A DNA stretch of 64,000 bases from CSP1-1 sp035620615 (GTDB lineage: Archaea; Thermoproteota; Nitrososphaeria; Nitrososphaerales; Nitrosopumilaceae), in assembly GCA_035620615.1 (NCBI GenBank), contig DASPGM010000006.1:1-64000 (forward strand), in the 5' to 3' direction. Of the stretch, positions 1 through 7,334 are shown in pieces. Under the pieces are notes generated by a model, which searched no databases, was not told where the DNA came from, and saw nothing but the letters and a program-made list of their open reading frames with translations. Within the stretch, counting starts at the first letter, position 1. Each line of letters opens with the position of its first letter. The translations under genes and the position numbers were made by a program.

Positions 1-1
1 C

Positions 2-295
2 ATTTCGGGATTTGGGGCAGTTGCATTTTATCAGATGTACAAAAGATTACAAAAAGGAAAAAAAATTGCATCGTTTATCGGATATGCAGTTTTCATAAGC
101 ATAGTTTTTGCATTGATGCCGCCAAATCCAGACGAGATTACTGCGCCGATGGATCTAGTAAATGGATTTAGGGCAATGTCGGTTATAGCGGTTTCAGTAT
201 TTTGGATCGCACTGGGAATAATACTTGGATTATTCTGGGAAAGACTCCAACCTCATTTTTCGCTGCAAAAAGAACACAAAAGCGTATCATATTGA
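2..295 (+). CDS. CbtA-like metal transporter, C-terminal part (5' end outside window)
   Basis: The reading frame is open from the first bases of the window, so only the C-terminal ~97 residues are present. Two hydrophobic segments flank the sequence MPPNPDEITAPMDLVNGFR. A loop of the form P-NPD-x3-P-DL---FR between the last two membrane helices is what I recall for the CbtA family (putative cobalt transporter subunit). The segment after it, FWIALGIILGLFWERL, also fits the end of CbtA. The next gene encodes a small His-rich membrane protein, which suits a metal-transport context. The metal is inferred from the family name only. Confidence 0.6.
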   Translation: MSGFGAVAFYQMYKRLQKGKKIASFIGYAVFISIVFALMPPNPDEITAPMDLVNGFRAMSVIAVSVFWIALGIILGLFWERLQPHFSLQKEHKSVSY

Positions 296-327
296 GTCAA
301 AAAACAGTTTTTCAGGTTTAAGAAAAA

Positions 328-579
328 TTGAAATATTTACTTACACTCGAAAATAGTGGCTTGAGAACCACGTTTACTTTGGGATTTTTGGTAGCACTAG
401 TGATCATAACAAGTTCATTTTCCATGGTAGATGCCCATCCCCATGCAACACCAGATTTGATGGAATCTCACTCTCATGATCCAGAAAGTGAAAATTTTCA
501 TGAAGAATTTATTCTGCATTCATTTGAGCACGTAATAATTTCAACATGGGAATTTTTTAGGACTTTGATTTTTGGCTGA
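328..579 (+). CDS. Small His-rich membrane protein
   Basis: This 83-residue protein starts at a TTG 32 bases after the CbtA-like gene and is probably co-transcribed with it. Residues ~15-33 form one membrane helix or signal anchor. A His/acid-rich stretch follows (AHPHATPDLMESHSHD, then further His residues to ~68), and the C-terminus is hydrophobic. The shape, one helix next to a His cluster, resembles CbtB-type metal-handling subunits. I do not see the CbtB signature clearly, however, and in CbtAB operons the small subunit usually precedes CbtA. A metal-binding role is inferred from composition and neighbour only. Confidence 0.5.
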   Translation: MKYLLTLENSGLRTTFTLGFLVALVIITSSFSMVDAHPHATPDLMESHSHDPESENFHEEFILHSFEHVIISTWEFFRTLIFG

Positions 580-659
580 TGGATTTCAGGTAATCATAGT
601 AAGATTATACACGCTGATCAATGACATTCCTTTTAGGCTAAATCTTTTTTCATAGTCTT

Positions 660-872
660 ATGTTAAGGAAACCCCAAGTTGGAATTTTTGTAGGTATAAC
701 ACTTTTTTGTTTTGGCTGGATTTGGTATTTTTTGCTAACAGATAATTTTGAATCAATCATGATTGATGATTTTCCTTTGTCCTTATGGATAAGTCCTATC
801 ATTATAGGTTCTGGGCTAGGTTCGATAGGAATATCGTTAATGTATGAGCTTATTCGAAGAAAGTATACTTGA
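660..872 (+). CDS. Small two-helix membrane protein, unknown function
   Basis: The protein has 70 residues and two clear membrane helices (about 8-27 and 42-64), with a basic C-terminus (RRKYT). The ATG lies just downstream of an AT-rich stretch, as expected for a leaderless archaeal transcript. A longer ORF on the opposite strand (650-1018) overlaps it completely. I prefer this strand because its hydrophobic pattern is regular, while the antisense product has no coherent architecture. Family not recognised. Confidence 0.5.
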   Translation: MLRKPQVGIFVGITLFCFGWIWYFLLTDNFESIMIDDFPLSLWISPIIIGSGLGSIGISLMYELIRRKYT

Positions 873-1304
873 AGAAAACATAATCCTAGTAAGATTACCC
901 AAAAAGCAAAATGTTCATCATGCCTAACAATTGTTACAAATTGTTTCAATTTGTTACAAATCCTAGTAACTTTTGTTACAGCAAGAATTAGGAGAGTATT
1001 GTCAGTAACGAGTTCCACTTTGTTCTAATGTGTTAGCGCATAAAATTAGGCATAACATTTATTTGTTTTTAACAAATGTTACGAATAAAAACAAATGTTT
1101 TGGGATTAATAGGTTATAACAAATTGTAATGTTTATGAAATGTTCTTCAATGCAATATTATGAACAAAAATTTTATTTGTTAGTATCTCTATACTAAATT
1201 TGAAGCCAAATTCGCAGAAACTGAAAGGATTTCACAGCCAAGAGTCCCATCCGGTCCATTCATTTCAAGTTCTTTTTATGGTTCCACGTTCTTAGGAGAA
1301 ATAG
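873..1304. repeat. Gene-free region with repeated TTGTTACAAA / AACAAATGTT boxes
   Basis: This ~430-bp stretch has no convincing gene. TTGTTACAAA occurs at 931-940 and again at 951-960, exactly 20 bp apart, with a related TTTGTTACAG at 972-981. AATCCTAGTAA is present twice (882-892 and 959-969). AACAAATGTT is present at 1071-1080 and 1090-1099. Such clustered short repeats could be operators or iteron-like sites of a former mobile element; the sequence alone does not decide. Confidence 0.5.
1247..1259 (+). repeat. 13-bp direct repeat, left copy (possible att site)
   Basis: CCATCCGGTCCAT is identical to 2463-2475. Read with its left flank it gives GAGTCCCATCCGGTCCA, which has the layout of a tRNA 3' end: end of the T loop, CCCAT as T-stem strand, CCGGTCC as acceptor strand, then discriminator A. 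No upstream tRNA body is present. It lies ~45 bp before an integrase-like ORF fragment. The attachment-site reading is an inference. Confidence 0.45.
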
Positions 1305-1439
1305 TTGAAAATAACAAGAGATGAATTCAAAAGAAGTGAAGAAAAGTCAGCCCTAGAGTTATTCAGGCAAGGCATCAAGGCAGATGAAACTAGGGAAAAA
1401 TATTCTCGTACATCTTATAAAAAAATCCAAGATAATTAA
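1305..1439 (+). pseudogene. Integrase-like N-terminal fragment (44 codons)
   Basis: From TTG 1305 (directly preceded in frame by a stop) the ORF reads MKITRDEFKRSEEKSALEL, then a FRQGIKADETREKYSRT-type segment, and ends at a TAA after only 44 codons. This resembles the start of the SAM-like N-terminal domain of archaeal tyrosine recombinases, where a LF..GIK...T...Y pattern precedes the core-binding helices. The catalytic domain is absent. I read it as a truncated integrase remnant; it could also be a small unrelated protein. Its position 45 bp after the tRNA-3'-end-like repeat supports the remnant view. Confidence 0.45.
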
Positions 1440-1456
1440 ACGCGTATTTTCTTCAT

Positions 1457-2113
1457 CTAAAGAAGAGCAATTATCTGTTGAATTTTGTCAATTAGAGGTT
1501 GTCCGTCTTGGTTTGTTAGTACCCCAGATTGAATGAATGCTTCAATTTGATTAATTAAACTTCGTAGAATAGGAAATGCTGCTGATATATTATCTTGGTC
1601 TAGTTTGCTGGCAGCAGCTTCTATTTTCGCGATAAGGGAACTAGCCTGGCCAGCAGTAAATTTTCCATCTTCTGTCATTTCAATAATTTGATCAACTGCA
1701 TCTTCCATCAATATCTCTGCAGAGGGAGAATCACAGTCTTCAAGAATTTCAAGAGTAAATGTTTCAGTATCACTGAGCTTTGGATTTCCATTATCTGTCA
1801 CAGTAATTGTTATGCTGTAGATTCCTGCATCATTACATGAAGTTTCAAAAACTAATTTTGCAGTTCTGTCCCCATTATTTTCCAGAATAACAAAATTCGG
1901 GAGGGTAGATGAAAAAAATGTTAAGATATCATTAGGATTAGGATCCGAAGCGGAAATAGTTAACTCTGCGGAGGACCTTTCATCCTCGCTATTATACCCA
2001 ATAGGATCAAGAATAGGTGCAGAGTTCGTGAGTTGAGCCGATGAAAATTGAAATGAAAAAGCAACTATGCTATAAATAACTAATAAACTTACGAGCCCTC
2101 TAACCAATCGCAA
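1457..2113 (-). CDS. Secreted protein with Ig/cadherin-like and FIMAH-type domains
   Basis: The protein has 218 residues. A signal peptide (1-26, ending SSA) is followed by a beta-sandwich domain (about 30-128) of the He_PIG/cadherin-like type, including the ITITVTDNGNPKLSDTETF edge that is typical of that fold. The C-terminal ~75 residues are helical (FTAGQASSLIAKIEAA and later INQIEAFIQSG) and match the FIMAH domain layout often seen at the ends of secreted proteins. Two Cys (in SCND and EDC) may pair. It lies alone between two decayed genes and inside the 13-bp direct repeats, so it may be cargo of a degraded element. Probable surface or extracellular protein; ligand unknown. Confidence 0.7.
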   Translation of the reverse strand: MRLVRGLVSLLVIYSIVAFSFQFSSAQLTNSAPILDPIGYNSEDERSSAELTISASDPNPNDILTFFSSTLPNFVILENNGDRTAKLVFETSCNDAGIYSITITVTDNGNPKLSDTETFTLEILEDCDSPSAEILMEDAVDQIIEMTEDGKFTAGQASSLIAKIEAAASKLDQDNISAAFPILRSLINQIEAFIQSGVLTNQDGQPLIDKIQQIIALL

Positions 2114-2190
2114 AACATAATTTATAGTACGAAAATCACAGTTATATCTTTGTAAGTATTTTTTTACAACAGTATTTAAGATCTTTTTTT

Positions 2191-2417
2191 TCAGAGCCTA
2201 CACTGTCTAGAATCTGCTTTTGCTAATTCTTCATAAGCCAAAATTGCATGTGATACAGATGCTGGATATCGTCCGTGTTTAAGTAAAAGTTCTGCATCAT
2301 TCAATAGACGATTTATGACTTTGTGAGACTTTTCAACCCCTCCTTAACCCTCTTTGGAGAAATGATTTCACTCACATCATTATCCATGAACTTTGATAAC
2401 AATATGTTTTTGCTCAT
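2191..2417 (-). pseudogene. Frameshifted, truncated HEPN/AbiV-like gene
   Basis: From ATG 2417 the minus strand reads MSKNILLSKFMDNDVSEI and runs to GLKSLTKS, then stops at TAA. A one-base shift at the GGGG run in AAGGAGGGGTTG restores a good frame: SHKVINRLLNDAELLLKHGR, then YPASVSHAILAYEELAKA. This matches AbiV/HEPN-type proteins (LL-DA--LL--GRY--A---A--A-EELGKA). The homology ends after EELAKA with an unrelated tail and stop, so the rest is missing as well. It therefore has at least two lesions: a frameshift and a 3' truncation. Some AbiV-type HEPN proteins act in phage abortive infection; this copy is very likely dead. Confidence 0.6.
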
Positions 2418-2462
2418 TTTTTGGGATTGAATCCAAAAAACAAACCGATGTCAGTGTGGACA

Positions 2463-2475
2463 CCATCCGGTCCAT
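2463..2475 (+). repeat. 13-bp direct repeat, right copy (possible att site)
   Basis: CCATCCGGTCCAT is identical to 1247-1259. Both copies are followed after 8 or 9 bases by AGTTCTT. The 1.2-kb interval between the copies holds a truncated integrase-like ORF, a secreted protein and a broken HEPN/AbiV-like gene, which is compatible with the scar of an integrated element. Confidence 0.4.
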
Positions 2476-2569
2476 ACCTTTATCAGTTCTTAAATAAGAT
2501 TCAAGGGCTAACTATAGTATGATGGAATCGTATGACGATGAACCAAATTTTTTCTAGCCCAATATCAAT

Positions 2570-2583
2570 TTTACATTTGTAAA
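2570..2583 (+). promoter_or_regulatory. TTTACA-N2-TGTAAA palindrome upstream of the thiol/metal cassette
   Basis: TTTACATTTGTAAA has perfect 6-bp arms separated by TT. It lies ~38 bp upstream of the chosen ATG (2622) of the CcdA-like gene, where an archaeal operator next to the TATA region would be expected. The last gene of the cassette encodes an Lrp-type HTH regulator with a metal-binding TRASH domain, a natural candidate for the binding protein. That link is inferred. Confidence 0.4.
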
Positions 2584-2621
2584 GTATAGTGATTATCTAT
2601 GTGTTTTTACAAATAGATGTC

Positions 2622-3620
2622 ATGTCACTACAGGTAGAAGCAAAAAAGTCGATGCTACTAATTTCCTTTGTATTATTGTCATTTATCGTCCTTGGTTTAG
2701 TGTACTCTCTAACCAGTGATGTTGCAGTAAGAGCTGGACAGTCATTGGAATACCCGTCTTGGTTGGTTATCGCGTATCTAGCTGGATTGTCGATGATAAT
2801 TCTCCCATGCACTCTCCCATTGGTGTTTATCATAATTCCAATGAGTATGGGTCAGGGATACAAAAAAGGTCTTTTAATGGCTTTGCTATTTGGGGCAGGT
2901 CTTACAATTATGATCACATCCTATGGAATAGGAGTATCCGCAATTGGAAAATCAGCATCTTTGGATCAAGTGTCTTTTCTAATGTTTCTCATTGCAGGAA
3001 TCGCTGCTTTTGTATTTGGGTTGTCACAGCTGAAATTGTTTTCAATTAAACTCCCAACTTATTCTAGAACACCTCAATTTATTCAAAAAAGAGGAGATTA
3101 TTCAAAATCATTTTTGATGGGGATTTTACTTGGAAATGCTGGAGTTGGTTGCCCAAACCCAATGTTTTACTGGCTTTTGATATACATTGCAGGAAGTGGA
3201 AGTATGGAAATAGGAGCATCACTAGGTGCCGTACATGGGTTTGGAAGAGCAATTCCTTTGATACTATTATCAATTCTTGCCATAATGGGAATCAACGCAA
3301 CAAAATCCATTGTATCAAACAGAATAAAAATTGAAAATATTACAGGTTGGATGATGATTGTCATTGGTTCATTCTTAATCATTAATGGACTCCCCGGAGG
3401 TCATCAATGGTATGAGAGTACAATTATACACATTGGGTGGAATAATGCAGTTTCAATGATTGGGCTTCCAGCAGAATATCACATTGGAATTCATGTACAT
3501 GAAAATGTATTTGGAGTTGAAATTCCAGAAGATATGGTGCCTGTTTTATTAATTATTCTAATTATATTTCCAATTGGTTGGTATATGGGATGGAAGAAGA
3601 GGAAGATGATTAAACAATGA
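2622..3620 (+). CDS. CcdA/DsbD-like transmembrane thiol-disulfide transporter
   Basis: This polytopic membrane protein has ~332 residues and about nine hydrophobic helices. It carries the two membrane Cys expected of CcdA/DsbD-beta proteins, C63 in LPCTLPL and C177 in GVGCPNPMF, each followed by Pro; these shuttle reducing equivalents across the membrane. I chose ATG 2622 (MSLQVEAKKSM). A GTG at 2589 is in frame but would add an untypical leader. The stop overlaps the start of the YHS gene (ATGA), so translation is probably coupled. With the thioredoxin-like and TRASH proteins downstream it probably serves thiol redox or heavy-metal handling rather than only cytochrome c maturation. Confidence 0.8.
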   Translation: MSLQVEAKKSMLLISFVLLSFIVLGLVYSLTSDVAVRAGQSLEYPSWLVIAYLAGLSMIILPCTLPLVFIIIPMSMGQGYKKGLLMALLFGAGLTIMITSYGIGVSAIGKSASLDQVSFLMFLIAGIAAFVFGLSQLKLFSIKLPTYSRTPQFIQKRGDYSKSFLMGILLGNAGVGCPNPMFYWLLIYIAGSGSMEIGASLGAVHGFGRAIPLILLSILAIMGINATKSIVSNRIKIENITGWMMIVIGSFLIINGLPGGHQWYESTIIHIGWNNAVSMIGLPAEYHIGIHVHENVFGVEIPEDMVPVLLIILIIFPIGWYMGWKKRKMIKQ

Positions 3621-3757
3621 AGGATCCTGTTTGTGGAATGGATGTTAATGAAAAACATGATTCTATAACACATGATGGTAAACGATATTTCTTTTGTTGT
3701 GCTAGCTGTAAATGGGCCTTTGAAAAAGATCCAAATCAGTATGTGAGTGATAAATAA
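3617..3757 (+). CDS. Small YHS-domain metal-binding protein
   Basis: The protein has 46 residues. It starts with MKDPVCGMDV, the hallmark of YHS domains, and contains YFFCCASCKWAFEKDP, which matches the Y-FC---CK--FE--P core of the family. C6, C27, C28 and C31 are candidate metal ligands. The gene overlaps the CcdA stop (ATGA) and the next start (TAATG), so it sits in a tightly coupled operon. Small YHS proteins often accompany copper or other heavy-metal transporters. It binds a metal or passes it on; the specific metal is unknown. Confidence 0.75.
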   Translation: MKDPVCGMDVNEKHDSITHDGKRYFFCCASCKWAFEKDPNQYVSDK

Positions 3758-4014
3758 TGAAAATCGAAATACTTACAACTCCAGACTGCTCCAACTGTAA
3801 GATAGTTGAAAAGATGCTTGACGAAGAGGGATTCAAGTACTCAGTTATAGACATAACAGAAACTCCAGATTATCTACAAAAATATCCAATTTTCACAGCA
3901 CCTGGCATAGTAATTGATGGAAAATTGGAATTTATAGGAATTCCAAAAAAGGAAAAGCTGATAGGAAAATTAACAGCCAAAAACAATTTTGCAAATTCTA
4001 AGTCACATTATTAA
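3757..4014 (+). CDS. Thioredoxin/glutaredoxin-like protein
   Basis: The protein has 85 residues with a thioredoxin fold. The N-terminal strand MKIEILTTPDCSNCK carries a CxxC redox motif (C11, C14), and the cis-Pro region is FTAPGIVIDG. Length and pattern match the small archaeal glutaredoxin-like/thioredoxin-3 family. Its start overlaps the YHS stop by one base. It is the obvious cytoplasmic electron donor or acceptor for the CcdA-like membrane protein upstream, although that partnership is inferred from gene order. Confidence 0.75.
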   Translation: MKIEILTTPDCSNCKIVEKMLDEEGFKYSVIDITETPDYLQKYPIFTAPGIVIDGKLEFIGIPKKEKLIGKLTAKNNFANSKSHY

Positions 4015-4040
4015 ATATAGTTACAAAATAGATATTGGAT

Positions 4041-4472
4041 ATGCCTTATAATCTAGATAAAGTTGACACTGCGATTTTGAACTCACTAATGGAAGATGGC
4101 AGAAAATCTTTTCGTCAAATTGGAAGAGAAGTTAATGTAACAACCCCTACAGTACAGGCAAGATACCAAAGACTAGTCAATCTGGGGTTCATTAAATCAA
4201 TTACTCCTGATTTAGATTTGAAAAAGATAGATAAAAAAACAAAAGAAAAAATAAAAAAATCTAACCAAAAAATTAATGTAAAAGGAAAATTAAATACGAA
4301 TCAGGATATCAAGATTATTTGTGATTATTGTAATGCTTCAATTGGAGGTAAACCGACAATTCTAAAATTTGCCCAGTATGAGAGGTTTTTTTGTTGTAGT
4401 TCATGTAAAAAGCTATACAAGGAAAAATACGGTGGAAGAATAGATGCTATTGAAAAACCTGAAAATAAATGA
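4041..4472 (+). CDS. Lrp/AsnC-type HTH regulator with C-terminal TRASH metal-sensing domain
   Basis: Residues ~5-60 form an AsnC-type winged HTH (LDKVDTAILNSLMEDGRKSF, then a recognition helix region VTTPTVQARYQRL). A Lys-rich linker leads to a C-terminal Cys module: CDYC, then FFCCSSCKKLY, ending at RID. This spacing matches TRASH domains, which bind metals, and it replaces the usual RAM ligand domain of Lrp proteins. I use ATG 4041 rather than TTG 4035. As the last gene of the CcdA-YHS-thioredoxin cassette it is probably the metal-responsive regulator of that cassette, similar in design to archaeal copper regulators such as CopT/CopR. Confidence 0.75.
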   Translation: MPYNLDKVDTAILNSLMEDGRKSFRQIGREVNVTTPTVQARYQRLVNLGFIKSITPDLDLKKIDKKTKEKIKKSNQKINVKGKLNTNQDIKIICDYCNASIGGKPTILKFAQYERFFCCSSCKKLYKEKYGGRIDAIEKPENK

Positions 4473-4570
4473 TACGAATGTGCTTTTTGAAGGTATCGAG
4501 TGACAATTAATGTTTTTGTTAACAAATATCGAGAAGAATCTCAATATGATTACAAAAAACCTATTCAGTA

Positions 4571-5041
4571 ATGGCTGAACAAATAATATTTGCCGTATTA
4601 TCAATTGCAATTACAGTCATTTTATTCTTTGTTGCTAGACATATCGTCTTAATAAAAATTGGAAATTTAGCAGGATCTCAAAAAATTTTGGGAATAATCA
4701 CATTTGTAATAGTTATTGTAGAAGTTAGCTATCTAGGTACAAAGTTTGGGCTTTTTACTATTGCAATTGAAGTTATTACCTCAATTGGCGTAGGCTTTAT
4801 TTTACTAGGCATAGCAGCACAACATCAACTAAAAAATATTGTCTCTGGATTAGGAGTTTTTTTTAGCTCTGATATTGAAATTGGAGATCAAATCAAAATC
4901 AAGGATGCAAAAGGCATTATTATTGAAATTCATCTTACTAAAACAGTAGCTATGAATGAGGATGGAGAACGAATTATCATTCCCAATCAAAAATTTTCAG
5001 ACGAAGTAGTAGTAATTTATCATAAAAAGAAAATTACTTAA
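4571..5041 (+). CDS. Small MscS-family mechanosensitive channel-like protein
   Basis: The protein has 156 residues. Three membrane helices (about 3-22, 36-55 and 60-82) are followed by an MscS-type pore helix and beta-domain: GIAAQHQLKNIVSGLGVFFS, then IEIGDQIKI, and IIIPNQKF near the end. The order A-----L-N--SGL---F, IGD-I and IPN is diagnostic of the family. It is shorter than bacterial MscS and lacks the C-terminal alpha/beta vestibule. Predicted role: release of osmolytes on membrane tension. Confidence 0.75.
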   Translation: MAEQIIFAVLSIAITVILFFVARHIVLIKIGNLAGSQKILGIITFVIVIVEVSYLGTKFGLFTIAIEVITSIGVGFILLGIAAQHQLKNIVSGLGVFFSSDIEIGDQIKIKDAKGIIIEIHLTKTVAMNEDGERIIIPNQKFSDEVVVIYHKKKIT

Positions 5042-5065
5042 AAGAAGAAGTTTTTAGAGGATATA

Positions 5066-5323
5066 ATGTCAAAAGATTGCGAACATTTTAGCCAAAAAAA
5101 GGAAGAGATCATTCCACAGACAGAAGGTTGTGAAGAATGTGAAAAAGAAAAAATGCCATGGGTAGCCATACGACAATGCTTAACATGCGGACATGTTGGA
5201 TGTTGTGATTCTTCAATGGGGCGCCATGCAACAAAACATTTTGAAGAAACTGGTCATCCTGTAATGATTGCAGTACAAAATAATCCTTGGAAATGGTGTT
5301 ATATTCACAAAGAATATTATTGA
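5066..5323 (+). CDS. UBP-type (ubiquitin-binding-like) zinc-finger protein
   Basis: This 85-residue protein is essentially a single ZnF-UBP domain: GCEECEKEKMPWVAIRQCL, then CGHVGCCDSS, GRHATKHFEETGHP and WCYIHKEYY. The Cys/His ligand order (C..C, C..CGH.GC, H...H....H) matches the zinc finger that recognises the free C-terminus of ubiquitin in eukaryotic USPs and HDAC6. Stand-alone versions are common in archaea and bacteria, where the partner is unknown. It lies directly before pepF. Confidence 0.85.
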   Translation: MSKDCEHFSQKKEEIIPQTEGCEECEKEKMPWVAIRQCLTCGHVGCCDSSMGRHATKHFEETGHPVMIAVQNNPWKWCYIHKEYY

Positions 5324-5352
5324 ATTTTTTATGACAAGATGTCTGAACTAAC

Positions 5353-7122
5353 ATGAGCATATATGAACTTGGAGAGTGGAATCTCAAAGGATTAGTAGCC
5401 AATCCAAAAAGCCCTGCATTTGAAAAGCAAATCAAATTAGTTGAACAAAAAGCAAAACAGTTTGAAAAAATTAAATCAAAACTAACTCCAAAAATACCAT
5501 CTAAAAAATTTCTTGAGATTTTACATGATTTAGAAGGACTATATGAAAAAATGAGCATTATTGGAGGATATGCGTCTTTAACATATTCAGGAGATACCCA
5601 ATCAGATGAAGCCACTTCATTACTAACTAGAATGACAAAGCTAGGCTCTGATATTTCAAATCGTACATTATTTTTTGATTTGTGGTGGAAGAGGGGAATT
5701 GATGAAAAAAATGCAAATCGTTTAATCAAAGATTCTGGAGAATTGGCAGGTTATCTAAAATACAAGCGACTTGTTGCAAAATATTCGCTTAGTGAGCCAG
5801 AAGAAAGAATAATCAATACACTTGATGTGACTGGGAGTACCGCTCTCATCAAACTTTATGATAAAATTACAAATGCCTTTGAGTATATTGTAAAAATTGA
5901 TGGGAAAAAAAGAAAACTTACCAGAGAAGAGCTTTCAACATATGTAAGAAGTCCAAAACAAAAAACCCGGGAAATTGCATATAAAGAACTTTTATCTAGA
6001 TTTTCTAAAAATAAAGGAGTTTTAGGAGAAATTTACCAAAACATAGTATTAAACTGGAAAGACGAAGGAATTGAAATTAGAGGATTTTCATCACCAATAT
6101 CAATTAGAAATATTTCAAATGATGTAGATGACAAAACAGTAAATTCATTATTACAAGTATGCAAAAAAAATGCCCCAATATTTCAGAATTTTTTTATTCA
6201 AAAGGCAAAAATCCTTGGATTAAAAAAACTTCGAAGATATGATCTATATGCACCTAGTACCAAAATTAAAGAAAAAAATTACAAATATGACAAATCAGTA
6301 AAACTTGTCTTTGAATCACTAGAAAAATTCAGTCCAAAGCTTTCTTCATTTGCCAAAAAGGTCTTTGATGAAAAACATGTTGATTCTTCAATTCGAAAAG
6401 GAAAACGAGATGGTGCATTTTGTAGTACCTTGTCACCTAAAATTACACCATTTGTATTAGTTAATTTTGCGGGAAAATCAAAGGATGTTTTTACCATTGC
6501 ACATGAAATTGGACATGCAGTACATAGTATTGCAGCTTCAGATAGATCAATTCTAGTTTCTGATGCTCCACTTCCTTTAGCAGAGACTGCATCTACTTTT
6601 TCTGAATTACTTTTGTATGATAACTTGGTAGATAAAATTTCAAAAGAGGAAAAAATTAGTATGCTTTCTGAAAAAATTGATGATTTGTATGCAACAATAA
6701 TGAGGCAGTCATTTTTTACATTATTTGAAATAGAGGCACATGAGCGAATAGCAAAAAATACTACAGTGGAAGAAATATCGAAGACGTATTCAAATAATAT
6801 AAAAAACCAATTTGGAAATTCTGTTGATGTAACTGATGACTTTGCAATAGAATGGAGCAGTATTCCACATTTTTTCCATACACCTTTTTACTGTTATGCA
6901 TATTCTTTTGGGAATTTACTGGCCCTATCGCTGTTCCAAAGATACAAAAAGGAGGGAACAGATTTTGTTCCATCATACATTAACATTTTGTCAGCTGGTG
7001 GTTCGAAAAAACCAGAACTGTTGCTTGAAGAACATGGTATTGATATTAGCTCACCAGAATTTTGGCAAGATGGCTTTGATTATATTCATGAGCAAGTAAA
7101 AGAGCTCAAGGCATTAAGCTAG
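5353..7122 (+). CDS. pepF: Oligoendopeptidase F-like M3 metallopeptidase
   Basis: The protein has 589 residues, the usual size for the M3B family. The zinc site is HEIGH at 384-388 (within FTIAHEIGHAVHS), followed ~25 residues later by a third-ligand Glu in LAETASTFSE. The C-terminal HTPFYCYAYSFGNLLAL matches the conserved Y-Y-Y---G substrate-binding region. The N-terminal half is helical and lacks a signal peptide, so it acts in the cytoplasm, trimming short peptides, perhaps downstream of the proteasome. A strong inverted repeat follows the gene. Confidence 0.9.
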   Translation: MSIYELGEWNLKGLVANPKSPAFEKQIKLVEQKAKQFEKIKSKLTPKIPSKKFLEILHDLEGLYEKMSIIGGYASLTYSGDTQSDEATSLLTRMTKLGSDISNRTLFFDLWWKRGIDEKNANRLIKDSGELAGYLKYKRLVAKYSLSEPEERIINTLDVTGSTALIKLYDKITNAFEYIVKIDGKKRKLTREELSTYVRSPKQKTREIAYKELLSRFSKNKGVLGEIYQNIVLNWKDEGIEIRGFSSPISIRNISNDVDDKTVNSLLQVCKKNAPIFQNFFIQKAKILGLKKLRRYDLYAPSTKIKEKNYKYDKSVKLVFESLEKFSPKLSSFAKKVFDEKHVDSSIRKGKRDGAFCSTLSPKITPFVLVNFAGKSKDVFTIAHEIGHAVHSIAASDRSILVSDAPLPLAETASTFSELLLYDNLVDKISKEEKISMLSEKIDDLYATIMRQSFFTLFEIEAHERIAKNTTVEEISKTYSNNIKNQFGNSVDVTDDFAIEWSSIPHFFHTPFYCYAYSFGNLLALSLFQRYKKEGTDFVPSYINILSAGGSKKPELLLEEHGIDISSPEFWQDGFDYIHEQVKELKALS

Positions 7123-7138
7123 AATTAAAATTAAAAGC

Positions 7139-7198
7139 GACTGACAGTCATTAAACGCATCAGACTGTCAGTCTTTGTTCCCCTTCGGTTTGAACCGA
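7139..7198 (+). terminator. Two consecutive hairpins after pepF
   Basis: GACTGACAGTC (7139-7149) and GACTGTCAGTC (7163-7173) form a perfect 11-bp inverted repeat with a 13-base loop. A second hairpin, TCGGTT-TG-AACCGA (7185-7198), follows at once. No long T-tract follows, so this may be an RNA processing or termination structure, a protein-binding site, or a small RNA, rather than a classical intrinsic terminator. Confidence 0.45.
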
Positions 7199-7334
7199 TG
7201 TCAAAAATAAAAAGAAATCAACTAAATTTAAACTTTTGAAAAGCATAAGTGTTATGAATCATATTTTTCCCATATATCAAAAACGAAAAAATTGGATAGT
7301 AACCTTAATAATTTCAAATAAAATTGGGCTCCAT

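Noticed and set aside
650..1018. 122-residue minus-strand ORF
   Set aside because: It is fully antisense to the 70-residue two-helix gene at 660-872. It runs through the repeat region and has no coherent domain, so I treat it as a shadow.
2443..7203. Shared 11-mer AACCGATGTCA at 2443-2453 and 7193-7203
   Set aside because: Flanks differ completely and an 11-base match in 64 kb can occur by chance, so I do not treat it as a second pair of element borders.
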